Shown: positions 45,147 through 56,446, counted from the first letter of the stretch. The stretch: DNA of 64,000 nt from Zea mays (GCF_902167145.1 NC_050105.1:137873988-137937987), one strand, 5' to 3'. Notes: generated by a model not told the origin, from the letters alone. A program made the numbers and translations.

Positions 45147-46547
45147 CTATTTTACAAGCATAATCAAAATGAGTAGAAGTGGTTTTCAATGCTAGCCATA
45201 GACCACCCATTGCTAGGATGCTGAAAACTAAAATTATGCACAAACATGGATTTGAATCATGGTTGTTGGCTCCAAACCCACATTCACAACCATAGCCAAC
45301 AAAAAATGCATATGTCTTTGTGTTCTATGATCTATATATACTCATGTATAAATGGAAACCGTGGCAACAAGAGTGATAGTCCATGCATGGGTTATTTCGT
45401 CTCGGATTATAGTTACTGTACTTGTATGGCCAAATGCTTGTTTTTGTGCAGATATACTTCATGTCTTCTCTTCTTTGCCAATAAATCTTAATTTTATCAA
45501 GCAGTTTCGGTTATCTGGGTGGAAAGTGTAGGTTCCCTACTAATTTGTTAATTTGCTAACTTGTATAAAATGTCTCTATTTTTATGCCCTTACTTTGTGA
45601 CGTTTTCCCCAATCTCAGTAATATAAGGGCAAAACCAATTGTTCTGGACCCAGGGCTCTATCTGTCAAAGAAATTTGACCTTACTATATCAATTGGTGGT
45701 AATGGTATTTTAAGATTAGATCTTCCTGTCTTTAGTAACTTATATATCTGTGTTATGGTTACTTCTGGTAGTCAATGAAAGATGCTGGTGTTTTCCTTTG
45801 TACATTAATCTCTTTGATGCCTAATTTATCAAGTGCCTGAAAGTTCAGGTATGATTTGTGTTGTGCTGACCTTACTGCTTATGCCTCCTGCATGTTTACC
45901 CTTCACGAATATGGACTGGTCCACTCACATATACATTGATCTTGCTTGCTTCATTTTTTTGAAGTTCAAGGTTTTTGGCCTCCTGGTTCCAATGCTCTCT
46001 GTTTTTTTCTTTATCCTTTTACACAATATGATTGTTCCTGTGGTGAATTGCATGTAAGTCAGCATTTATCTTTATTCTTCTTTCTCTCATTCATTCTTTT
46101 TCGTCTACAGGTTCGTTCAATCTAGACAAAGTTTCTTTTTTTTCCATCGACTTCACCAAGAAACAGTGTGAACAGGCTAGGCACCAGCCAATTGCCAATT
46201 TTGATCTGCAAGGTTTAGACATTTTTATTAAAAAAACTTTAGGGTTCAAACAAAAACAGGATGGGACAGGTTACCTTGATGTTCTGCCTTTTCAGATTTG
46301 AATAGAGAGAAATGCTGCTGTTTGTTGTATCTGTCTTATCCTTTACTCCCTGTCGGTGCTTCAACTTTAAAAGTATCCTAAAACTTAGAGGACCCTGTTT
46401 GAACTTTGATTTTATCATATACCAGTGATGTACAAAAAACATAACATTTTTTAACTACTTACGAACTATATGTATGAATGTTTACCAGCTGGATTGTTAT
46501 TACAGACAACAGAACTGTATTTATCTTGAATAATGATTGATGCTTAA
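45147..46547. other. AT-rich intron-like segment right of Copia
   Basis: Continuation of the 8025-8673 segment. It is mostly low-complexity and intron-like, with many stop codons. Only a short stretch at about 45613-45682 resembles protein coding. Nothing else is recognised. Confidence 0.5.
45613..45682 (+). pseudogene. Possible GT14 (core-2/I-branching type) glycosyltransferase fragment
   Basis: An open stretch reads RAKPIVLDPGLYLSKKFDL. The KPIVLDPGLY...KK pattern resembles plant GT14/GlcAT14 enzymes, where it precedes a FWV(T/S)Q(R/K)R motif. That downstream motif is missing, so at most this is a clipped exon. A short match recalled from memory; it could be coincidence. Confidence 0.3.
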
Positions 46548-46830
46548 GTGCATGCGCCGCTGGGTTCGAGATCGACTACAACCACTGGGTGGACGAGCAG
46601 AAGAGGCACACGGCGGAGCTGACATCGGCGCTCCAGGGGCAGCAGACGTCGGAGCTGGAGCTCCGCCTGCTGGTGGAGACGAGGCTCAGCAACTACGAGC
46701 GCCTGTTCAGGATCAAGGCGGCGGTGGCCAACGCGGACGTGTTCTATGTCATGTCGGGCTTGTGGAAGACCCCCCGCCGAGAGGTTCTTCCTCTGGATCG
46801 GCGGGTTTCGGCCGTCGGATGTCCTCAAGG
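46548..46830 (+). pseudogene. TGA-type bZIP transcription factor fragment (DOG1 domain exon)
   Basis: The frame reads GFEIDYNHWVDEQKRHTAEL, then ELELRLLVETRLSNYERLF, then RIKAAVANADVFYVMSGLWK. This is the DOG1-type C-terminal half of TGA/liguleless2-class bZIP factors, which bind TGACG elements. A run of six C after GLWKT puts the last part out of frame; the next frame gives ERFFLWIGGFRPSDVLK followed by a consensus donor AAG|GTAGGTG at 46830. No bZIP domain or other exon is present, and codon use is GC-rich against an AT-rich surround. So this is one captured or stranded exon, with a one-base insertion. Confidence 0.85.
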
Positions 46831-47098
46831 TAGGTGCGTGGCCGGCTAGCTGTTCCCCTCTCCCCGCGAACCCACACACAACAGTGATGATTCGTCTCTG
46901 TTGTTGCTGGTGATGAATGACGGATGGAGGCTTAAGAGAACACAATGTTTTTTTTTGTGCCAGAACCATATAGTCTCTTTGGCTAATTTAATGTTGTTTT
47001 GTTATCTGGAAATCTGGACTAATATATTTATCACATCTTTAAAAGTGGTATTTTGAATTATTAGATCGACATGTTAACAACTGGGTGAGAGTATTTTA
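46831..47098. other. Intron-like remainder after the bZIP exon
   Basis: AT-rich, no ORF or motif recognised apart from the donor at its left edge. Confidence 0.5.
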
Positions 47099-47340
47099 TC
47101 TACTATCTTTACTACTACAATGCACCACTTTTAATAGTTTCAGTCGTGGTTTTTGTGCGTCGTGCCCCCCACCCGCTCGCTCGTTCTCCACACTTCGCTA
47201 TCTAGGAGCGTTCGCCCGCTCTCTGACATCCACAAATACTATCCTTTGAGCATTATATATCTTTTTGAACTGATTTAGTTGTGCATTACCATTTTATTCA
47301 ATATTTTGTATGCCGTCGCAACGCACGGACACCTACCTAG
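47099..47340 (+). mobile_element. Helitron 3' end at 47340; possible 242-bp mini-Helitron
   Basis: The sequence CCGT-CGCAACGC-ACGG (47313-47328) forms a small hairpin, followed after 8 bases by CTAG at 47337-47340 and then T. This is the maize Helitron 3' terminus, near-identical in layout to the one at 57607. A TCTACTATC at 47099, preceded by A, could be the matching 5' end, giving a 242-bp element. Alternatively the terminus belongs to a larger Helitron whose 5' end lies left of Gypsy A and which carried the TOM1-like and bZIP exons. The 3' end is well supported; the 5' end is not. Confidence 0.6.
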
Positions 47341-47550
47341 TAGATATATAAGGAAAAAAAGAAACGAAACGAAAGTTTCCCCTTCTGAGACGCATATGGG
47401 CCGTTCACCGTGTTTGCTGTTATTGGGCTTACATAAACAGTAGAAAAACAGCCCAACAACAGTCGAACAGTCCAACTGCAGTCCGCAACCAACTGTGAAC
47501 CATGAGATTTGGTGGATTCATACCGAATATACTCGTATCACGTGTGTGTC
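47341..47550. other. Intergenic segment, nothing recognised
   Basis: 210 bp between the Helitron terminus and a TA microsatellite. No ORF or known motif. Confidence 0.5.
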
Positions 47551-47570
47551 TATATATATATATATATATA
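47551..47570. repeat. TA microsatellite
   Basis: (TA)10, left border of the palindrome-ended element. Confidence 0.9.
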
Positions 47571-48458
47571 CTGTATTTATATATTACACCTGGGTGCATT
47601 CAATATAGAGAATGCACCCAGGCCGATCCTACGCGCCAGGAGCACCTAGTCCGAGCCAACCGCCCCACCCAGTCCGAACCGACGCTTCGTTTTCGTCCCT
47701 CCCGCACGCTCCCGACAGAATGCTACAATTTTCGAACTAGACCAGCAGTTGCATCTAGTTATATAGAAGTTGTAATCACACCAGACCAGCAGTTGCAATT
47801 ACACCAGACCAGCAGTTGCAATCATATTTTTTAACAAAATTTCCCAGAGTTATTCAGGACTTGCAATCACATCAGAGCAACTCAGCAGTTGCATCCACAC
47901 CATACCAGTAGTTGCAATTACAACACACCAGCAGTTGCAATCATTTTGTTTACATTTTTTTAACAGATATTTGGGTAGAATTATACAGCAGTTGCAATCA
48001 CACCTAATGCGGGGTTGCAATCACACCACACCAGCAGTTGCAATTACACTTCTTTGTCCTGACACTAAAACCAGCCAACTTTGCATAGTCAAGGTAAAAG
48101 AGGTAGGCTTCTTCCCTTGTATCAAATGTTTGCCGCACCCTGGGGACAAACACATCAAGTATGTTTGCATCCTGCAGAACAACACGCAATCATGAGTTTG
48201 CAATTAGCGGATACCCATAGTTGCAATCAACAAGCAACAAACGTTGCAACTGGAGTAACAACACAGCATGCAACGATAATCAAGGAGTAAAAACAGAGAC
48301 TTAAGTTTGCAATTAGAGGATACTCGCGGCGGGGGGCAGGGAGGCGCGCGTACAGGAGGGCCGAGGGCATGCTCTTATGGGAAGGCGTGCTCGGGGTGTT
48401 ATTGCATCCTGGGTGCATTCAATATAGAGAATGCACCCAGGTGCATTTTAGTGCCGCC

Positions 48459-48459
<1 letters not shown>
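47571..48459. mobile_element. Micron-like non-autonomous element between TA microsatellites
   Basis: Two identical 34-bp palindromes (47589-47622 and 48408-48441), each CCTGGGTGCATTC, an 8-base centre, then GAATGCACCCAGG, lie close to each end of the unit. (TA)n tracts abut both sides. Inside are about ten direct copies of a CAGCAGTTGCAAT-type motif (about 47740-48050 and 48215-48250), like subterminal binding sites of DNA transposons. There is no coding capacity. Rice Micron elements are known to lie in (TA)n microsatellites; the relation is by analogy. The precise ends could be the palindromes or the microsatellite junctions. Confidence 0.5.

Positions 48460-48541
<82 letters not shown>
48460..48541. 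repeat. TA microsatellite, left half, split by the Helitron
   Basis: About 82 bp of alternating T and A. It continues at 57608-57681 on the other side of the Helitron. Confidence 0.95.
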
Positions 48542-48544
<3 letters not shown>

Positions 48545-48585
48545 ACTACTCCTTAAGTTGTTAGCGTAGGCGTCCACAGGTTAGG

Positions 48586-49560
48586 TTGGTGCACGGTTCT
48601 GCCATACCCCCTCCTCCGCGATTCGCGTCTCTGCCGCCATGCCCGCTCTCCATCGAAGGAAGGCGCCATTCCAGGGATTACCGCACCATTCTCGCCCTCG
48701 TCCGCTCTCCGGCACCATTCCAGCATTCCAGGGATTACCGCCTCCCCCTCGATCCGCGGCACTCTCCCCCGTCCTTCTCGAGTATGGCACCGCTAGTCCG
48801 CCTCGCGACCCCTGCCTCCTCCCCCCTCGCTCTCTTGTTCCCCCAGCCACCGCGAGGAACTCTGAACCCCATTCCCCACCACCGTACCAATCCCCGCATC
48901 TACGCCGCTCCCCCCGCCCCCTGTCAACTACGCCAGGTCCTCGCCATCGATGTCGCCCAAGCGTGTCGTCCTCGCCCCCGACCTCGGCGTGCGGGATTCG
49001 GTACCGAAAGAAGAGACAGGAGGAGAATACAAGCCCTCAGCCTCGGTGTTCCCCATTCACCACTCAGGCGCAGTCCATCGCTCCTTCGACGAGGGCTCCA
49101 GCGACTACGGCTCCATCGCTCCTCATGGTGATGCCGCCGAGGGTTGTCCTACGAAGCCGTCCGCGATGCCGAGGGTTGTCCTACGAAGCAGACACGCCCT
49201 GCGGCTGCCCACACAAAGGGTGTGTCCGCCGCTGCTCATACACGCGATGAATGCACAGTCCCTATGAGTTCTTGGAACCCGATCTGCTTCTTGATTCGTG
49301 ATCTTAGGTTTGGTTCTTGTTCCTCCAAGCTACTGCGCGTGTGCTTCCACATTCGGCACAGTGGGAGCCCTCATGGCAGCAGACGACGTGTGACTCCAGA
49401 CTCGGCGTAGACGACCCACAAGGAGGTTTGTCCCCCCCCCCCAATTTTTGGTTCGTTTCCCTCATTTTTGGTACTGGCATCATGTTAGTTTTCACTGACC
49501 CTCATGATTTGCTGCTGGCAGCTGCTAATGGCGGAGGCTGAGCGCCGCCATGGATCTGAC
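48586..49560 (+). other. GC-rich 5' block of the Helitron, unidentified exons
   Basis: A Pro/Ser/Arg-rich block with open frames up to 203 codons in several phases (for example 48639-49250), none with a recognisable domain. Short direct repeats are visible: CATTCCAGGGATTACCGC at about 48670 and 48727, and GAGGGTTGTCCTACGAAGC at about 49140 and 49173. The base composition contrasts with the AT-rich remainder, as with first exons of grass genes. It may provide a promoter or 5' UTR for the captured exons. No function is assigned. Confidence 0.35.
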
Positions 49561-50791
49561 ACGGTGTGGAATGGGAGGAGCCGAAGCGGAGATTGGATCA
49601 AAGTGCACTGGGCAGGAGCCAAGCAAATCGTGAGTATTTTTGTTTTGTGGCTTTGAGTATTTGGATCCCCGTATTCCCTCCCTATTGTGCAAAATTAAGC
49701 ACCTGAACCCTAAATTGAGCTATTTGTATTCGAATCATTCTTATTCCCTCCCTATTGTGCAAAATTGAGCTATTTGTATTCGAATCATACTTAGTGGTGG
49801 ACGCCTAAGGATCAGGGCGTGGTGCCTCCCGCACTGGTCCGCGGCTGCTGGAGCAGCTGCCACGGCTGGCATCGCAGTGGTCTTGTTAACCTCAAGAGGT
49901 AATCTGGTGGTCCGATGCGCGGAAGTTTTGATCTGCTGCTATGGCCTATATGAGAATGGGTTAACCGTTTTGTTAGTGTCACTGGAGTCGTAGTAGTAGT
50001 ATCTTTACTATCAGCTGGATAATAGACTAGATGAACATGTATGGCAAGTACCTTTACTTTCTGAAGTTTTCAATGGTAATAAGAGTTGTGAACACAAACA
50101 TGAGGTATAATTGAGTTCTTGTCTGATCTTTTGAGTTGCACCTGATTCCAGACTTTGAATTCTTATGACTTGGATGGTTTGTACTGTTAGAGGAAAGATG
50201 GTGCTACTTTGTTTAGTTGATGCCTGAGATGTTTTTTGTTGCAAATTTGAAATATGCATGATTGTTTGCATGTCTCTCACAGCTTGATGCTTGTAGAGAT
50301 GTTTGTTGGATGATATGCTGACTGCTAGGCTATCTCACAACCCCATATGTACTAAAATTGGCAACATGAGAGCCATCATATGCATTGCCTCTTGAAGTCT
50401 TGATGGATCGAATCCAAAACAGTAGGAGTTGTCCTTGACTGAATTAACATCTCTACAAAGTTGAATCCAAACAGAGTAACAATAAGCTCTCATGTTGAAT
50501 CCAAACATATCAACAGTAGAAGTCTTGAGGCTGGTGCACCTTGTGGGCTGCCACAAAGTTAAGATATAGTTTTTTTTCAGTCCCTAATACATGTTATCGT
50601 CATGTTCATTTTGCACTTAAAAATGATATTAATTAAACCAAAGCATGGATAGTTGAAGTTGTTTTTCTTCATGTTTTACTGTGTTCCTATATATTACTAA
50701 TAGGGTCTTGGTACAGAGCTATCAACAAGATAGCTGATTTAGTGTCTTGGTACAGTCCCTAATACATGTTGTCTGTTTATATGTTGTGCAG
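49561..50791. other. Helitron interior, no gene recognised
   Basis: Intron-like, AT-rich. It has a direct repeat of TATTCCCTCCCTATTGTGC (about 49673 and 49741). A 73-codon minus-strand frame at 50556-50335 matches nothing I know. Confidence 0.5.
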
Positions 50792-51312
50792 CCAAATGTG
50801 TCAGCTGAGTTTCGGTCTCATATTGGTGGAGCTGCTGTATCTGCAGCAAAGGTGAATGTTTCTGAACATTAGTATGTGCTTAGAAGACAAATTTGTTGCT
50901 CTCAGTTCACTATTGTTGGTTAAGATCTTTTCATTATCTACCCGCTAAATTTTCTGCACCAATATAGAATGACAAATGCGCGAGCAATTTGCTTCACATG
51001 AATGCCAATTCAAAGTTATATGTATTATCTAATGGATCATTTTAGTAGAATTTTTTTCTAATAATACTCAACAGTTGGCAAGCTACCTAACATTTTCATG
51101 CTATCTATCATAAAACAAGTGGTTCTTTCTTTGTTTTCTCTGTTGATACGTTTTTAGCAGTTATTCTGTTTAATCCTTCTATTTCACATATAGGGTCATT
51201 TATTGGATTGTTTGTGTGGAAGGCAGTTGGTTACTACAATGCTGGAACAGTGGAGTTTATTGTGGACACTCTTTCTGGAGAGTTCTACTTCATGGAGATG
51301 AATACTCGACTC
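50792..51312 (+). pseudogene. Methylcrotonoyl-CoA carboxylase alpha (MCCA) fragment, two exons
   Basis: Exon 50792-50851 (acceptor TGCAG, donor AAG|GTGAAT) reads NVSAEFRSHIGGAAVSAAK. Exon 51223 to about 51312 reads [19 protein letters not shown] then [11 protein letters not shown]. Together they are a continuous piece of the biotin carboxylase domain of the mitochondrial leucine-degradation enzyme MCC, including the Glu-X-Asn active-site strand (FMEMNTRL). In the intact protein QVEHPVTE should follow, but the sequence switches to unrelated DNA at 51312. The intron keeps GT and AG. The fragment is too small to be functional. Confidence 0.88.
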
Positions 51313-51403
51313 CCTCCTCCCCTCCTAGATCCCGTGATCTGCTACGAAGCTGCCATCAACGCCCTCCTCCCCCTCTCCGCTCAGCTCCTCCTCGCTCTTT
51401 CGT

Positions 51404-51470
51404 AGAGGAGAGGATTTCACACTGATGCAAGCGCTCATCAAGGCAGATTTCTGGCTTCTGTTTTTCTCGT
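51404..51470 (+). pseudogene. Nodulin-like MFS transporter fragment
   Basis: One open stretch reads GEDFTLMQALIKADFWLLFF. The pattern (G)EDFTL.QAL.KADFWLLF is typical of plant nodulin-like/NFD4 major-facilitator proteins, at the start of the second membrane half. The match ends abruptly after LLFF. It follows the MCC-alpha break by about 90 bp, so the junction between two captured genes lies at 51312-51404. Recognised from memory on about 20 residues. Confidence 0.5.
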
Positions 51471-51631
51471 CTACCAGATAATCAAGAAAGATTTTAGTAT
51501 TGCAAGATTTGCTCAGGTGCCTATGCTACCTCATCAGTCTTATTTTGTGCTATGTCCTAATGAGTTTAGTCTCCTGTATTTCTTGTTACCGCCTTTTAAG
51601 CACTAGACCAATAACTATACTTTCCATGCAG

Positions 51632-52540
51632 ATGATGCGGAGGTTAAATTTCTTTGTGGCATTCTGTTGCATTGGGCATATATAATAGAGCATGATATCA
51701 TTGTCAAGGATCACTTGGTCTGTTTAACACATACAATGAGGTACCATCAATCATGGCTATTAAGATTGTTTGCTGCTTCTTGTCTGTAATTTTGATATGG
51801 GAAATCCCTGGGGTATTTGAATTATTGTGGACCCCTTTACATTTCTGCTAGGTAAGTTATTGATGTAGTTTTGTATGACATTCTACCTACCAGTCATGCT
51901 CAGGAGTTCAGGACCAACCTTAATTATTTCCTATTCAGGCTATAAAGATCCATCACCATCCAAGGCACACTTACCCCTGCTACATGAGTGGCATTTCCGA
52001 TCTGGCCTCGATCGATACATATGGATTATTGGAATGATTTATGCTTACTTCCATCCTAATGTAAGTATTTCAGATATGGACCTATATTACCCTGATCACC
52101 CTCTGCGACTGTATCTGCGAGATTTTATTGGATACGTCTCGATATATTTTCCCTAATCTCTATATATATTAAGCATCGTTTCTTTTGTTCAGATCATGCT
52201 AACTTTAACATGTAGCTTTTGACGTAAACAGGTTGAAAGATGGATGGAGAAGCTGGAAGAATCTGAGACTAAGGTTAGATTATCAATCAAGGGAACCATT
52301 GTCACTCTTTCGTTGACGGAAAGTTTCCACCTCTTACCTTTGTTGTTGTGGAAACTGTTGGATTTCTTTAAATCAAGTACTTGACACCACTGTGTTGTTA
52401 ATACTGTACTGACTTGGTGTTGTGTCTCTTCTTCTAGGTTGGCTTTCTATGGTATGAACATATATACAAGCTAGACAAAGGTACATATAACAAGTAGCAT
52501 CCCTACACATCATGGATCCCTATAACGTACGTATAAGAAA
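51632..52540 (+). pseudogene. RWA (reduced wall acetylation, Cas1-like) gene fragment
   Basis: RWA proteins are multi-pass Golgi membrane proteins needed for polysaccharide O-acetylation. The visible exons, in order, are: 51632 (MMRRLNFFVAFCCIG), disrupted; about 51707-51850 ([31 protein letters not shown]); 51939-52060 ([38 protein letters not shown]); 52232-52318 ([19 protein letters not shown]); and 52438 onward (VGFLWYEHIYKLDK). Acceptors and donors are mostly intact. A TAG at 52495-52497 replaces the expected Tyr before HPYTSW, and a small internal deletion lies near 51665-51700. The N-terminal and C-terminal parts of the protein are absent. Confidence 0.9.
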
Positions 52541-53441
52541 TTTAACATGTATTCATAATCGATGTGGCACTGGAAATTTAACATGTCAGTTCGATGTCAT
52601 GATTTTTATGGGTGGCAATTCATTGCTACTGGTGGTGTTAGGACATAGGAGTAGGATCCCTTTTTTATAGAGAAATGTAGGCACTTCAAGTGTATTGATA
52701 TTTTTTCTTCTTATTTTGTTGTTCGGCATGTGGTAGATGGGGGTAGATGAGTCTTGTTAATATTTATATCTGGGGTAATGCTCTTAAGTTAACTGAAAGC
52801 ATCCTAAATTCTCTGCCAGGTTCACTAATCTTTGGATTGTTTATGTTTAGAGTACTATGATGCAGTCTGCCCTTATGTGATTCTGGATGTTTCCATAGGA
52901 CGCTTATCTTATATTCCTGAATCTTCAGCTTTACTTGAATGAAAAACTAATTAGAAGAAAATGTCCTTGTTTGACATATTAGCTGTTCAAAGCCCGAAAA
53001 ATTATATTAGTATTTGAAATTGTATAACCAAACTATCAAAAGGTTTCATATCTGTAAGGTTATATCAAATATTTATATATTAGTAACTTCCAGCATTGTC
53101 CTCTGAACATTGAGCCAAAAGCCCACTGTAGAACATACCACCTGAAAAATTCCAGTTTGCGATTAGCGACGATGTATGGCCCAGGCCCACTGAAACTGAT
53201 TTCAGATCAGAGGCTCTCTGAATCATTTATTAGAGACGCCTCTGGATTTTATGACGGTTCAAAATAGCTTTCTGATTCAGAGATCCCTTCCATGGTTAAC
53301 ATTGCCCAGTCTTACTTCATGTTAGCTGTCTGATTCAGAGACGATCTTTATATTTCGTTGGTTTCCTATTTTATCATGTAAGCTGTAAGCAATATAAACA
53401 CCACAGATTGCCGGTCTCAGACGAAGAGCAGCAGTAGCAGC
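52541..53441. other. Helitron interior, no gene recognised
   Basis: AT-rich, with stops in all frames. Possibly RWA intron or 3' sequence and other captured non-coding DNA. Confidence 0.5.
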
Positions 53442-54035
53442 ATGTTCTGCTTACCACAGCAGCAGCAACGAAGTATTTTATTGTAAGCAAGTTGGGGTAG
53501 ACTCCGGTTAAGAAACTTAGTAGAATGCACGGTTCAGGCATATAGATAATTGTTTTTCAAGAATAAATCTTAGATATATCCTTCTTCTTTTATTGCTTAT
53601 TTCCGTATCAACTTCAGTTTTATCTTCATCTTTTTCTATTGTTATCACGCCTTAAAATCCTACTATGCTTCTTCAGCTTGGCTCAGTCTGCTTATATTTC
53701 AGATTATCTTGCAATAATTGGATGCTGTTTTTGGCTGAGTTAGAAGCCCCGTGTAGGTCGGCTCAGGCTTCTTATGTTTCAGATTCTCCTGCAACCATTT
53801 GGTGTTGTTTTTGGCTGAGTTAGAAGCTTCGTCCAGGTTGGCATATAAGAGATTTTTTTCTTATAGTGCCGCTTGCTGCTACTTACTAGCATGAAGAAGT
53901 TCCCTTAGTTTTTTAGCTGTCAGGAATTCTAAAATCTTACATGAAGTTCACTGCCATTAAAAGGCCCAGAAACACAAATGCACACCCTTGCCAAAAACAT
54001 CGCTGGGACTTCTTTGGTCTACACAAAATATTTTA
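53442..54035. repeat. Direct repeat, left copy, flanking the AsnRS fragment
   Basis: Begins ATGTTCTGCTTACCACAGC and ends ACAAAATATTTTA. It matches 55505-56058 with a few substitutions and one insertion of about 39 bp near 53505-53545. Contains its own short duplication (TTTCAGATT...TGTTTTTGGCTGAGTTAG twice). Confidence 0.85.
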
Positions 54036-54044
54036 AAATGATAG

Positions 54045-55376
54045 AGGAAGGCACCTACTACATACTGGAGATATGCAGTTGCACAAGCCATGTCATCGTT
54101 CAGATCCGCAAAGGCAAGCTCAGGTTCAATCATCTTGACCCACAACAATAAAACAGCAAAAGATGTAAATTCAGTGTTTATATCGGATTCTAAAGATAGA
54201 GGTTTGAGGATTTCAAATACCCAAAATTCAGCCAGATGCCTTGAAGTGTTTGAATTTTCAGCCCTAAACGTTGGACCAAATGTGTAAATCTGGAGCGAAA
54301 AAATCAATGAGGAAATAAAAAACTAACTAAAGCCATCAAACATGACAGGGTTAATTGTTTCAAATGAATGTGGAAAAAGAATTACATCAGATAGAGCTGA
54401 AGCATATGTTTCACCATTAAGCTGTCCAGACACTGTCAGAAATGCTGGTTTGCAGAAGAAATCCTAGCATAAGTAACATTAAAAATATTCATATTATTTG
54501 TACAGTTTTGAGCAACTAAATAACATTAAATATAGGGCATTATATGGTATAACTATAACCAAATTGACTCAGGTAACATGCTAACAAAGGCAAAGGCTAC
54601 CTGTGACCAATCAACCCTTCCATCCTTAGTAGCAGGAATATCTTTGAGTAGAGAACCACCTTCAGCGCTGTTTGAAAGCTATATTATAGAAGTGGACAAA
54701 AATATTAAACGTATTCAAACCAGAATGCAACAAGAAAAACCAAGGAGCAAGAAGGCAAAATGGATGGCTACATAAAGGAAAAGTTGCGGAAAGACCGATG
54801 CCACAAGTAATCATGAACTTAGTTATATTCTTATACATATATGCATTAAAACACATATGGATAATGACTGAAAGATTCTGATATGACTGTTATAGTATAG
54901 TTTCAATGATTACATTTACAATTCTCCTGCTTGCAACCTGATGATGATAAATTGATACTTCTATGACTTCCATACATCAGAATATCAGATACCTGATAGG
55001 CACAACTTCGAGGAAGTTCTATAAGGCTATAAGCAATATTGGTAAAAAAAATTGCAACATGTCCACTCCAAAAATGATACAGCTGTATTGAGAAGCTTAC
55101 CAGGTTGTATGGTTTCTAATTCAGAGAATACACTCTGATCGAAATATTTGGGTAAACACAGAGATGGGCATAGATTCAGTTTAACATAGATGAACAGAAC
55201 ATTTTCTATGCAGCAACCAAATTCTAATAGTGTAAGTAGTCTATATAAAGAAACATATTGAAGAAAAACTAACCAAAGTAGTCACGTAAAACTGCTCCCC
55301 AGCTCCTTCACAATCTGAGGCAGTAATAATTGGGCTCGAAACCCAAACAAATCCATTGTCTTGAAAAGAATTTATG
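54045..55376 (-). pseudogene. Asparaginyl-tRNA synthetase fragment, five exons, antisense to its neighbours
   Basis: The minus strand carries a run of class II AsnRS exons in correct order. About 55376-55274 reads [20 protein letters not shown] and EQFYVTTL. About 54678-54601 reads AEGGSLLKDIPATKDGRVDW. About 54464-54387 reads [20 protein letters not shown]. About 54290-54222 reads [24 protein letters not shown] sequence (class II motif 2 loop). About 54123-54045 reads [20 protein letters not shown]. Donor and acceptor dinucleotides fit each junction. The anticodon-binding domain and class II motif 3 are missing, so no enzyme can be made. It lies between two direct repeats and is the only fragment in this Helitron on the minus strand. 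Confidence 0.9.
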
Positions 55377-55504
55377 AGTTGCGTATGCCAGAGTATTTCT
55401 CACTCTTGCAACCTAAATAGCACACATATCCAGTTCCAGTAAGCAAATCCACAAGAGAAGCTTGCATAATTACTGAACAAGAAAACTTAGGATAAAACAA
55501 TAAT

Positions 55505-56058
55505 AATGTTCTGCTTACCACAGCAGCAGCAGCGAAGTATTTTATTGTAAGCAAGCTGGGGTATTTTATTTTATTGTTTTTCAAGAATAAATCTTAGATA
55601 TATCCTTCTTCTTTTATTGCTTATTTCCGTATCAACTTCAGTTTTATCTTCATCTTTTTCTATTGTTATCACGCCTTAAAATCCTACTATGCTTCTTCAG
55701 CTTGGCTCAGTCTGCTTATATTTCAGATTATCTTGCAATAATTGGATGTTGTTTTTGGCTGAGTTAGAAGCCCCGTGCAGGTCCGCTCAGGCTTCTTATG
55801 TTTCAGATTCTCCTGCAACTATTTGGTGTTGTTTTTGGCTGAGTTAGAAGCTCCGTCCAGGTTGGCATATAAGAGATTTTTTCTTATAGTGCCGCTTGCT
55901 GCTACTTACTAGCATGAAGAAGTTCCCTTAGTTTTTTAGCTGTTAGGAATTCTAAAATCTTACAGGAAGTTCACTGCCATTAAAAGGCCCAGAAACACAA
56001 ATGCACACCCTTGCCAAAAACATCGCTGGGACTTCTTTGGTCTACACAAAATATTTTA
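55505..56058. repeat. Direct repeat, right copy, flanking the AsnRS fragment
   Basis: Offset 2063 bp at its start and 2023 bp at its end relative to 53442-54035, in the same orientation. The sequence after the copy (TTATGTCC) differs from that after the left copy (AAATGATA). Confidence 0.85.
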
Positions 56059-56446
56059 TTATGTCCAAATTCAACATTTGTGATATGCAAGTCCTGATCC
56101 CATGCAAAATGTTTGCAGGATAAACGATGCTCCATAAATCATGAAGCAGATGCCCCCGCCACCTAAGGATTTGGAGATTGCTATAGTGTAAGTAGAGTGT
56201 CGTGATCAAGTAGAGTGTAGTGATCAAGGGGTCTTGATAATGTTAAAAGGCTACAAGCATTAGCCGGGACATAGTCCAAGCCTGATACAAGAAAAGTGTT
56301 ACTTAACGTTATGCCCAACTTTGTTTTGTTTGTGCTACGAGTTGTATAACTATTTAAGTAATTATGTAGCTATTTTTATTTCAGTTTCACTAGCATTGTC
56401 TAGAACATGGTGTTCGGTATACATGTTTTATACTAATTTTTAACTT
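56059..56446. other. Helitron interior before the dead terminus, nothing recognised
   Basis: AT-rich, with a duplicated GATCAAGTAGAGTGT-type motif near 56205-56225. The last 30 bp resemble the sequence before the live 3' end. Confidence 0.5.

Noticed and set aside
46548..46830. bZIP exon considered as part of a functional TGA factor gene
   Set aside because: There is no bZIP domain or flanking exon, one extra base in a C run shifts the frame, and a Helitron terminus follows within 0.5 kb.
48639..49250. 203-codon Pro/Ser-rich frame at the start of the Helitron, considered as a gene
   Set aside because: Other phases are equally open, composition is low complexity and no motif is recognisable. 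Kept only as an unidentified GC-rich block.
53442..56058. Direct repeats around the AsnRS fragment considered as LTRs of a gene-carrying retrotransposon
   Set aside because: No TG...CA ends, no primer-binding site or polypurine tract, and no 5-bp duplication at the outer edges.
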